From assembly GCA_000169075.1 (NCBI GenBank), contig AAVT01000008.1:1-64000 (forward strand): a stretch of 64,000 nucleotides of DNA. Reading direction: 5' to 3'. Of the stretch, positions 56,599 to 64,000 are shown piece after piece (position 1 is the stretch's first letter; every line of letters begins with the position of its first letter). Under the pieces are notes generated by a model. The model was given only the letters and a program-made list of their open reading frames with translations, did no database searches and was not told the origin of the DNA. The position numbers were made by a program, and so were the translations under genes. Source of the stretch: a marine gamma proteobacterium HTCC2143. Its GTDB lineage: Bacteria > Pseudomonadota > Gammaproteobacteria > Pseudomonadales > Dasaniaceae.

Positions 56599-57696
56599 TC
56601 ACAAAAGCTTCTGTAACGCGTTCAGCAACGCGGCGTTTTCGTTTTCGAGCCCTACAGAGACCCGCAGATGTTTCGGCATTCCATAAACACCGATAGGTCT
56701 GACTATAACCCCCTCTTTTAACAGCTGTTGATACAGTATCTCTGTATCGGTATTGAACTCAACAGCGAGAAAATTTCCTCGCGAAGGTATGTGCGCCAAC
56801 CCCAGGGAATTGAAACCGCCAATCAGCTGCTCCATGCCCTGACGATTGACCTCGATACTTCTCGATAGATAGTCCTCATCGGCCAGTACCGCCTGCGCCG
56901 CCGCTAAGCCCAGCGAAGAGACATTAAAGGGAGCGCGAACCCGATTCAATACATCGGTAATTTGCTCCGAAGCAACGGCGTAACCGACACGCAGGGCAGC
57001 CAAGCCATAGGCTTTAGAAAAAGTTCGGGTGACAACAAGATTGGGATAATGACTTAACAGCGATACGCCATCGGGAAGCTCGTCTCCCGCCGCGTATTCA
57101 AAATAGGCTTCGTCTAAAACGACAACAACATTGGCGGGCACTTTGTCGAGAAAGTCGACAATCCCGGCTTCATCAATAGCGGTGCCAGTAGGGTTATTCG
57201 GATTGGCAACAAATACGACCGCTGTATCGTTATCAATAGCATCGGCCATGGCGTTGAGGTCATGCCCCCAGTCACTTGCCTTCACTACGATCGACCGCGC
57301 ACCGCAGGATTGCACAGCCAGGGGATAAACCACAAACGCGTGCTGCGAATAGACTGCTGATTTCCCCGGCTCAAGATAAGCACGAGCAATCAATTCCAAC
57401 ACATCGTTTGACCCATTGCCCAAGGTTATTTGGGCGGTTCCTACCGATAGTTTTTCAGCAAGAGCGGCCTTCAAATCAAAGCCATTACTATCCGGATAAC
57501 GAGACAACTCTGCTACCGCCCCCGCCAGCGCTGCCAGTGCTTTTTCACTCGGGCCCAGTGGGTTTTCATTACTCGCCAATTTGACGATAGATTCCAGCCC
57601 AAGCTCACGCTGTAATTCTTCTATCGGCTTGCCTGCTTGATAGGCACGTAAGCCCTGAATGCCCTTGTTTGCCAAGGCGGTGTAGTCACAACTCAC
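56599..57696 (-). CDS. hisC: Histidinol-phosphate aminotransferase family (HisC/aromatic aminotransferase)
   Basis: PLP aminotransferase of fold type I (365 aa). The cofactor lysine is Lys228 in RTFSKAYGLAALRVGY, with NPNNPTGT and DEAYFEY upstream. HisC-type enzymes next to tyrA often serve in phenylalanine and tyrosine synthesis rather than histidine, and that is the likely role in this operon. The GTG start at 57696 is preceded by GAGGAG. pheA, usually next to it, is not here. Confidence 0.92.
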   Translation of the reverse strand: MSCDYTALANKGIQGLRAYQAGKPIEELQRELGLESIVKLASNENPLGPSEKALAALAGAVAELSRYPDSNGFDLKAALAEKLSVGTAQITLGNGSNDVLELIARAYLEPGKSAVYSQHAFVVYPLAVQSCGARSIVVKASDWGHDLNAMADAIDNDTAVVFVANPNNPTGTAIDEAGIVDFLDKVPANVVVVLDEAYFEYAAGDELPDGVSLLSHYPNLVVTRTFSKAYGLAALRVGYAVASEQITDVLNRVRAPFNVSSLGLAAAQAVLADEDYLSRSIEVNRQGMEQLIGGFNSLGLAHIPSRGNFLAVEFNTDTEILYQQLLKEGVIVRPIGVYGMPKHLRVSVGLENENAALLNALQKLL

Positions 57697-57768
57697 TCTT
57701 TGAACTCCTCATAATAAACTGGCTGGTATTGTAAACGAATGGAGGAAATTTACGACTACTGCTTTGCG

Positions 57769-58629
57769 CTACAGCAGCCCCGCCTTAATAAAATCAGCCA
57801 ACACCTGAACGGCACTATTTTTTGTCTGATCCACCTGTTTGAGACTGATACCAATAGATCCCAGTACCGGCAGCCGCGCTGATTCGATAATAGTCAGTGA
57901 GTCGGGCACTGTGCTTCGAGCCAGTACGGTCACACCCAAACCTTCATCAATGGCCGCCTGGATGCCAGTAAGATCCGGTATGGTGTAGACGATCCTGCAG
58001 CTTCGCTTCGCCTGGCCCAGCTTGTACAGTGCGCGCTGCCGGTAAATACAACCCCCAGGCGCTGCCACCAATGGCAAGGTCTCCTGCAGATGGGCTCTAG
58101 ACCCAGCACTACTTACCCACACTAACTCATCGGCTTTCACGAAATCATTTTGCATTTGCTGTTGTTTAGCAGGGACCTTGTCATGCAGTGCCAGAATCAA
58201 GTCATATTGATCCCGCCGCTCAACTGATAACAAGTTTCGACTCAAGTCACAGGTCACCTCTAAGGCGACATCAGGGTGAGCTTTGGCAAACCGGCTGACA
58301 ATTTTGGGAAGCAATGTTATTGCAAACTCGCTCGGGATACCAAAGCGGATTCGTCCGCTGACCAACCGATTAGAAAAGTGTCCTATCGCTTCATCATTGA
58401 TCGAGAGTATTTGCCGCGCATAACTTAATAGCGACTCACCAGCAGCGGTCATTTTGAGTTTAGGACTATTGCGATCCAATAGAGGTCGGTCAAGCAACAG
58501 CTCCAGCTTTTTTATTTGCTGACTAACGGCCGGCTGGGTACGACCCAACAATTCCGCTGCCGCCGTGAAACTGCCCACTTCGTGGATAGTAACAAACGAT
58601 CGCAACATCTCAATCGGTAAATTTTTCAT
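57769..58629 (-). CDS. LysR-type transcriptional regulator
   Basis: DNA-binding regulator of 286 aa. N-terminal winged helix-turn-helix with TAAAELLGRTQPAVSQQIKKLE at residues 22-43, then a linker helix and a two-lobed effector domain (RIRFGIPSEFAITLLPKIV). It is divergent from gcvT across a 167-base gap and lies just upstream of hisC on the same strand, so either group could be its target. No effector is predictable from sequence. Confidence 0.9.
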   Translation of the reverse strand: MKNLPIEMLRSFVTIHEVGSFTAAAELLGRTQPAVSQQIKKLELLLDRPLLDRNSPKLKMTAAGESLLSYARQILSINDEAIGHFSNRLVSGRIRFGIPSEFAITLLPKIVSRFAKAHPDVALEVTCDLSRNLLSVERRDQYDLILALHDKVPAKQQQMQNDFVKADELVWVSSAGSRAHLQETLPLVAAPGGCIYRQRALYKLGQAKRSCRIVYTIPDLTGIQAAIDEGLGVTVLARSTVPDSLTIIESARLPVLGSIGISLKQVDQTKNSAVQVLADFIKAGLL

Positions 58630-58710
58630 TTGCGCTCAAACCCTCCCTTCCAGCAGTCTATCGGTTTTTAGACGACCGCAGCAAACCCCCTGGAAAAGCA
58701 TAACATATTC

Positions 58711-58724
58711 TTATCATCGCATAA
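58711..58724. promoter_or_regulatory. Possible LysR-type operator
   Basis: TTAT-N6-ATAA, a T-N11-A palindrome typical of LysR sites, lies between the divergent LysR gene and gcvT. An imperfect outer ATAT and TATT extend it. The call is by eye only. Confidence 0.35.
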
Positions 58725-58796
58725 TATTAATTAATTTTTGTTATGAGTAATTTGACGCTAGAATCCGCGCTATTAACGACGCTGCTAGGATATCGA

Positions 58797-59918
58797 ATGA
58801 CCCAAATACTCACCACACCGCTACACGACCTTCATATCGAGCTTGGCGCAAAGATGGTGCCCTTCGCTGGCTACGCGATGCCGGTGCAATATCCCATGGG
58901 TATATTGAAAGAACACCTCCATACCCGCGAGCAAGCAGGTTTATTTGATGTATCTCACATGGGTCAATTACGCATCAAAGGCAAAGGTATTACTGAAGCG
59001 CTCGAAAAGCTGGTGCCAGTCGACCTAGCGTCCTTGCCACTACTCAAGCAAACGTATGCCGTATTCACCAACAACGAAGCCGGTATTATCGATGACCTTA
59101 TCATTACTCGCTGGGCCGACGACGAATTTTTCCTGGTGGTTAATGCTGGCTGTAAACTCAATGATATTGATCATCTACAGAAAAACCTACCCGGCTTTGA
59201 CTTAGAAATCATGGACCAACAAGCCCTTCTCGCGCTGCAGGGGCCACAAGCTAGATCTGTCATGGATCAACTAATTCCAGCAGCCAGCGCCCTACGATTT
59301 ATGAGCGGCTGCTTCGGCACCATGATTACTGACAGCGGATCTGTCAATTGCTTTGTCACCTGTTCCGGCTATACCGGAGAAGACGGTTACGAAATTTCAG
59401 TGCCCGCACAATATGCGACTGCCGTTGCCAAAAAACTGCTGTCCTTCGAGGAAGTGCAACCGATCGGATTAGGCGCGAGAGATTCGCTACGCCTCGAAGT
59501 GGGACTTTGCCTGCACGGCCATGATATCGATCAACAAACAACGCCGATTGAGGCTAATTTGTTGTGGTCTATCAGCAAAAATCGGCGTATTGGTGGCGAC
59601 CGCGAAGGCGGTTTTTTGGGCGCTGATATTATCTTCAAGCAAATCGCCAGTGGCGCCCCTCGCAAACGCGTAGGACTAAAGATAGAAGGCCGCGCGCCGA
59701 TCCGCGAAGGTGCCGAATTAGCCACCGAGTCGGGGGAAATTATTGGCAGAGTCACAAGCGGTGGATTTGGCCCCTCTTATAACGGCCCGGTAGCTATGGG
59801 GTATGTGCAAACAGCCTTTTCTCCGCTAGGCACCAAACTGTTTGCACTGGTAAGGAAAAAACACATACCCGTGGAAATCACCAAAATGCCGTTCATTCCG
59901 CAGAAATACGTGCGCTGA
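58797..59918 (+). CDS. gcvT: Glycine cleavage system T protein (aminomethyltransferase)
   Basis: Transfers the methylene group from lipoyl-H protein to tetrahydrofolate. Family motifs are seen from the start: [20 protein letters not shown], then VSHMGQLRI, the folate-binding YTGEDGYEI, and the end part [22 protein letters not shown] 58797 is the start, with AGGA 7 bases upstream; an earlier in-frame ATG at 58743 is unlikely. Length is 373 aa. gcvP follows after 56 bases with no gcvH between them. Confidence 0.94.
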   Translation: MTQILTTPLHDLHIELGAKMVPFAGYAMPVQYPMGILKEHLHTREQAGLFDVSHMGQLRIKGKGITEALEKLVPVDLASLPLLKQTYAVFTNNEAGIIDDLIITRWADDEFFLVVNAGCKLNDIDHLQKNLPGFDLEIMDQQALLALQGPQARSVMDQLIPAASALRFMSGCFGTMITDSGSVNCFVTCSGYTGEDGYEISVPAQYATAVAKKLLSFEEVQPIGLGARDSLRLEVGLCLHGHDIDQQTTPIEANLLWSISKNRRIGGDREGGFLGADIIFKQIASGAPRKRVGLKIEGRAPIREGAELATESGEIIGRVTSGGFGPSYNGPVAMGYVQTAFSPLGTKLFALVRKKHIPVEITKMPFIPQKYVR

Positions 59919-59974
59919 AAATTTTTTATAACAACCGACTAAACTTAGAATTTACTAACTCCGGAGCTCCACCA

Positions 59975-62863
59975 ATGCTGAACACCTACGCATCATTAAC
60001 TGAACTCGAAGCGGCTGATGAATTTATCCAGCGCCACATTGGACCCGATGAATCACAGCAGCAGGAGATGCTGGACTTACTCGGCGTTAGTTCACTCGAT
60101 GAATTAATTACCAGCACAGTTCCAGCTAACATTCTCCGCGCTAAGCCGATGAACATCGCCGATCCAAAAACTGAAGCCAATGCTCTTGCCGAACTGCACC
60201 TTCTTGCCCAACAAAATCAGGTAATGGATAACTACATTGGCCAAGGCTATCATCCAACCTTAACGCCCAATGTCATCCTGCGAAATGTTTTACAGAATCC
60301 TGGCTGGTACACCGCCTATACGCCTTACCAGCCAGAAATTGCTCAGGGGCGTCTGGAAGGTCTGTTAAATTACCAGCAAATGATCATGGATTTAACCGGT
60401 ATGGAACTCGCTAACGCTTCCATGCTAGACGAAGGTACTGCAGCAGCGGAAGCTATGGCGCTACTAAAACGTGTTAATAAAAAGAATCGCTCCAATCAGT
60501 TTTTTGTCGCCAACGACACTCACCCACAAACTATCGCCGTATTAAAAACTCGCGCCGCAACTTATGGCTTTGAACTGGTTATCGGCGAAGTTTCAGAACT
60601 GAACGGCGCCGATGTATTTGGTGCACTGCTACAATACCCCGGCACTTATGGACATATCACCGATCTGGAAACGGTCATTGCACAAGCCCAGCAGCAAAAT
60701 ACCCTTGTAGTGGTTGCCGCCGACATCATGAGCCTCGTGATACTAAAACCGCCCGGTGAAATGGGCGCTGACGTCGTCGTTGGCAACAGCCAAAGATTTG
60801 GCGTGCCGATGGGATTTGGTGGCCCACATGCCGCCTTCTTCGCGATCAAGGACAAATACAAACGCTCTATACCAGGGCGTCTTATTGGCGTTTCAATTGA
60901 CCGCCATGGCAATCAGGCACTGCGTATGGCGATGCAGACCCGCGAGCAACATATTCGCCGCGAGAAAGCGACTAGTAATATTTGCACAGCTCAGGCCCTG
61001 CTGGCCATCATGGCCAGTTTTTATGGGGTTTATCACGGCCCTCAAGGCCTTAAAACGATCGCCAATCGTATTCATCGTTTAACAAACATTCTCGCCCATG
61101 GGCTCGAAAAACTTGGGCTTGCTACAGTCAATACACATTGGTTTGATACCCTCACCATTGATGTTGCCGAACAACAACCGGCCATTCTTGCTCGCGCCAT
61201 AGAAAATAATATCAATCTGCGAAAGGTGGGGGATTCGAAGATTGCTATCAGTCTAGACGAAACAACAACTCGAGCCCATGTTGATATTTTGTGGAGAGTG
61301 ATCTCCGGTATGGATATTGGTTTGAGTATTGAGTCTATCGATGTCGAAACTATTAATCACTCACCTATTCCCGAGCATTATCGTCGAAACAGCGTCTTTA
61401 TGACGCACCCAGTTTTCAATCAGCATCATTCTGAAACTGAAATGTTGCGTTACATGAAACGCCTGGAAAGCAAGGATATCGCCCTTAACCACTCAATGAT
61501 AGCGTTAGGATCATGTACCATGAAACTCAACGCGACCGCAGAAATGATTCCGGTAACGTGGCCTCAGTTCGCCAACATGCACCCCTTCGCTCCGCAAAAT
61601 CAGGCCAAGGGTTATCTCGCAATGTTCAAACAATTGGAAGAAATGCTTATCGAAGCCACCGGCTACGATGCAATTTCTCTACAGCCAAATTCTGGTGCCC
61701 AAGGGGAATATGCCGGGCTGCTGACCATCATGAAATACCATCAAAGCCGTGGTGACTTTAATCGTGATCTCTGCCTGATTCCAAGTTCGGCTCATGGCAC
61801 CAATCCTGCTAGCGCTGCCGTCGCAGGTATGCGTATCGTCATCGTTGAATGTGACGACAGCGGCAATGTCGACATGGATGACCTGAAAACGAAAGCCGCT
61901 CATCACGCGGACGAACTCGCCGCCATCATGATTACCTATCCCTCAACTCATGGGGTATTTGAAGAAAGTATCACTGAGATATGTGACACTATCCACGATC
62001 ACGGTGGCCAGGTTTATGTTGACGGCGCTAATTTAAACGCGCTGGTTGGCATCGCGGCTCCTGGGAAGTTTGGTGCGGACGTTTCTCATATCAACCTGCA
62101 CAAAACATTTTGTATCCCTCATGGCGGCGGCGGGCCTGGCATGGGACCCATCGGCGTAGGTAAACATCTGGCGCCATTTTTGCCCAACAATCCCGCACAA
62201 CCAATCGATGGGCTCGACATCAATAACGACACCGTGTCATCAGCCAGCTGGGGAAGCGCTGCCATATTGCCTATCTCTTGGATGTACATCGCAATGATGG
62301 GTGAGCAAGGCCTAAAAAAGGCTACTCAGGTTGCCATTCTTAATGCCAATTATATCGCTCAGAAATTAAGCAAACACTACCCTATTCTCTACACAGGTAG
62401 AAATAATCGTATTGCACACGAATGTATTCTCGACATGCGCACAATAAAAGAAAGTAGCGGCATCAGTGAAGAGGATGTTGCTAAGCGTTTAATGGACTTT
62501 GGTTTTCACGCGCCTACCATGTCCTTTCCCGTTCCCGGCACGTTGATGGTAGAACCAACAGAAAGTGAACCAAAAGAAGAACTCGACCGATTTATAGAGG
62601 CCATGATTGCAATACGTAAAGAAATTGCGCAGGTAGAAACCGGAGAGCTAGACGAAGAAGACAATCCATTGAAAAATGCCCCGCACACATCCATGGAAGC
62701 CACTTCGTCAGATTGGGTTCACTCATACAGTCGTGAACAAGCAATATTCCCAATTGGCAGTGACAACAAATATTGGCCTCCCGTTGCACGCATTGATAAT
62801 GTCTTTGGCGATCGTAATTTGATCTGCTCTTGCCCAGACATTGATAGTTACCGGGAAGACTGA
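59975..62863 (+). CDS. gcvP: Glycine dehydrogenase (decarboxylating), P protein
   Basis: PLP-dependent decarboxylase of the glycine cleavage system, single-chain form of 962 aa with two homologous halves. The cofactor lysine is Lys710 in [27 protein letters not shown] near the N-terminus, [18 protein letters not shown] and [10 protein letters not shown] are typical. It acts on glycine with the lipoyl-H protein, whose gene is not in this window. Co-transcribed with gcvT. Confidence 0.95.
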   Translation: MLNTYASLTELEAADEFIQRHIGPDESQQQEMLDLLGVSSLDELITSTVPANILRAKPMNIADPKTEANALAELHLLAQQNQVMDNYIGQGYHPTLTPNVILRNVLQNPGWYTAYTPYQPEIAQGRLEGLLNYQQMIMDLTGMELANASMLDEGTAAAEAMALLKRVNKKNRSNQFFVANDTHPQTIAVLKTRAATYGFELVIGEVSELNGADVFGALLQYPGTYGHITDLETVIAQAQQQNTLVVVAADIMSLVILKPPGEMGADVVVGNSQRFGVPMGFGGPHAAFFAIKDKYKRSIPGRLIGVSIDRHGNQALRMAMQTREQHIRREKATSNICTAQALLAIMASFYGVYHGPQGLKTIANRIHRLTNILAHGLEKLGLATVNTHWFDTLTIDVAEQQPAILARAIENNINLRKVGDSKIAISLDETTTRAHVDILWRVISGMDIGLSIESIDVETINHSPIPEHYRRNSVFMTHPVFNQHHSETEMLRYMKRLESKDIALNHSMIALGSCTMKLNATAEMIPVTWPQFANMHPFAPQNQAKGYLAMFKQLEEMLIEATGYDAISLQPNSGAQGEYAGLLTIMKYHQSRGDFNRDLCLIPSSAHGTNPASAAVAGMRIVIVECDDSGNVDMDDLKTKAAHHADELAAIMITYPSTHGVFEESITEICDTIHDHGGQVYVDGANLNALVGIAAPGKFGADVSHINLHKTFCIPHGGGGPGMGPIGVGKHLAPFLPNNPAQPIDGLDINNDTVSSASWGSAAILPISWMYIAMMGEQGLKKATQVAILNANYIAQKLSKHYPILYTGRNNRIAHECILDMRTIKESSGISEEDVAKRLMDFGFHAPTMSFPVPGTLMVEPTESEPKEELDRFIEAMIAIRKEIAQVETGELDEEDNPLKNAPHTSMEATSSDWVHSYSREQAIFPIGSDNKYWPPVARIDNVFGDRNLICSCPDIDSYRED

Positions 62864-62929
62864 TAGTTTCTGCCCACAGCTTGCGCTGTAGAAAGGTAAA
62901 GCAGGTAATAAAAAATATTGGAGGCAGAT

Positions 62930-64000
62930 ATGTCGGAAAGCAATCAAGAAGACAATGACCAAAGACTTGCACGAGTGCTTACCGACGTAATGATTCGTTT
63001 CGGTGTCGTTACAATCATTATCGTACTGTGCATACAAGTATTCGCGCCATTTTTTGGGATTATGATGTGGGCACTTATCCTTGCTGTGGCTTTGTACCCG
63101 CTGAATTTAAGTCTAGCGAAAAAATTCAATGGGAATTCTGGTCGTGCGGCAGCGCTAATTGTTATTATTGGGTTGTTATTAATTGGCGGTCCAGCAGTTG
63201 CTCTGGGAAAATCATTTACAAGCCATTTGCTCGACTTGTACACCGAGTTTAATAGCGGCAAATTACATATCCAGCCTCCAAACTCAAGTGTCGCCGAGTT
63301 ACCTCTTATTGGAGAAACTCTTAACCGTGTATGGACTAATGCCGCAGACGATTTAGAGCAGACACTGAAAAATGTTGAACCTCAACTTAAAGAACTCTCA
63401 AAGAAAGCACTAGTTATTGCCGCCAGCACTACCGGCGAGGTTTTTAGCTTTTTCGCTTCTATGGTTATCGCCGGCATTATGATGGCTTACGGGCGGTCAG
63501 GCAGCCAAGCTATGCTTGAAATCCTCCAGCGGGTCTCAAGCGAAGAAAAAGGCGGGAAACTCCAAGCTTTATGTGTAGGCACTATCCGTTCCGTTGCTAC
63601 CGGTGTTATCGGAGTCGCTTTTATCCAAGCACTTTTGTTGGGCGCGGGATTCATATTCGCAGGCATACCCGGAGCCGGTATTTTGGGCGTTATCGTTTTA
63701 GTAGTAGGGATTTTACAGATTCCGGCAGCTTTAGTGACACTCCCAGCCATCGCCTATCTATGGTTCGGGGGAGACGCATCAACAGCCAGCAATATCGCTT
63801 TCACAGTGTATTTATTTGTCGCTGGACTTGCTGACAATGTCCTCAAACCAATGTTACTTGGGCGCGGTGTTGACGCACCTATGCCAGTAGTATTGCTGGG
63901 GGCATTAGGCGGTATGGTCGTTGCTGGTATTATGGGCCTATTTGTTGGTTCAGTATTACTTACTGTCGGCTACAAAATTTTTATGGAATGGGTCAAAGAG
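62930..64000 (+). CDS. AI-2E family transporter, 3' end outside window
   Basis: Membrane protein of the AI-2E/PerM (TqsA, YdiK) family, 357 codons visible and open to the window edge. The ATG follows GGAGG at 5 bases. A pair of helices at about residues 25-60, one at about 68-90, a soluble middle, and later helices with GAGFIFAGIPGAGILGVIV, FVAGLADNVLKPMLLGRG and VLLGALGGMVVAGIMGLFVG fit the family. Members export signals or small solutes or couple to Na+/H+; function unclear. Probably downstream of gcvP by 66 bases. Confidence 0.88.
   Translation, partial: MSESNQEDNDQRLARVLTDVMIRFGVVTIIIVLCIQVFAPFFGIMMWALILAVALYPLNLSLAKKFNGNSGRAAALIVIIGLLLIGGPAVALGKSFTSHLLDLYTEFNSGKLHIQPPNSSVAELPLIGETLNRVWTNAADDLEQTLKNVEPQLKELSKKALVIAASTTGEVFSFFASMVIAGIMMAYGRSGSQAMLEILQRVSSEEKGGKLQALCVGTIRSVATGVIGVAFIQALLLGAGFIFAGIPGAGILGVIVLVVGILQIPAALVTLPAIAYLWFGGDASTASNIAFTVYLFVAGLADNVLKPMLLGRGVDAPMPVVLLGALGGMVVAGIMGLFVGSVLLTVGYKIFMEWVKE

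Noticed and set aside
58630..58796. Glycine riboswitch before gcvT
   Set aside because: I could not find the conserved paired elements in the short AT-rich leader; a covariance search would settle it.
1..64000. Mobile element, prophage, CRISPR array or defence island
   Set aside because: No transposase, integrase, phage structural gene, regular short repeat array or known defence protein was seen on either strand.

Overview
The window looks like the chromosome of a free-living, aerobic, probably marine gammaproteobacterium of moderate GC content. The evidence is the block hisC-tyrA-aroA-cmk-rpsA-ihfB-lapA-lapB-pyrF-comEA, which is laid out as in Pseudomonas and its relatives. Also consistent are an OMPLA with a long N-terminal extension, an OprI-type alanine-rich lipoprotein, cbpA-cbpM, and several acyl-CoA dehydrogenases. 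A lineage near Cellvibrionales/Spongiibacteraceae is my inference; no rRNA or other decisive marker is present. I see no prophage, insertion sequence, CRISPR array, tRNA or rRNA gene. There is no recognisable defence system.

Layout. 0.1-5.5 kb: pldA, then an RND efflux pump with its lipoprotein adaptor. 5.6-11 kb: a secreted GH3 glycosidase, two small exported proteins and a secreted alpha/beta hydrolase. 11-15.2 kb: CoA-type Nudix hydrolase, RluA, a 58-residue conserved-looking protein, YaeQ, a Tat-exported nucleotide-sugar-epimerase-like protein and a membrane protein. 15.4-18.6 kb: an operon-like trio of GCS2-type carboxylate-amine ligase, aspartoacylase-type hydrolase and HD-domain enzyme. 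18.6-20.6 kb: cbpM-cbpA and a small exported protein. 20.8-24.5 kb: an acyl-CoA dehydrogenase pair facing a 2-oxoglutarate oxygenase. 24.7-28.2 kb: exported DUF3604 protein and an MFS transporter. 28.3-30.2 kb: two L,D-transpeptidases converging on an Lpp/OprI-type lipoprotein. 30.4-38.8 kb: a heterodimeric ABC exporter, then a second RND pump. 38.9-48.2 kb: CDF metal exporter, a TauD-type dioxygenase facing a four-gene acyl-CoA/flavin catabolic operon, an SLC13-type permease and a DHH phosphoesterase. 48.4-57.7 kb: the conserved comEA-to-hisC block. 57.8-64 kb: LysR regulator divergent from gcvT-gcvP, then an AI-2E-family transporter cut by the window edge.

The genes fall into a few themes: envelope upkeep and export (pldA, two RND pumps, ABC exporter, lapAB, the transpeptidase/lipoprotein group), breakdown of acyl-CoA-activated compounds, aromatic amino acid synthesis linked to translation genes, and one-carbon metabolism from glycine.

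The most notable points are these. ihfB is broken by what look like three single-base losses within 75 bp, net in frame. gcvT and gcvP lack gcvH between them. The second RND pump carries extra hydrophobic segments and a glycine-rich linker. The two L,D-transpeptidases sit beside their probable lipoprotein substrate. The ligase/deacylase/HD trio is the best candidate here for an uncharacterised pathway. Most of the window is otherwise ordinary housekeeping and catabolic chromosome.
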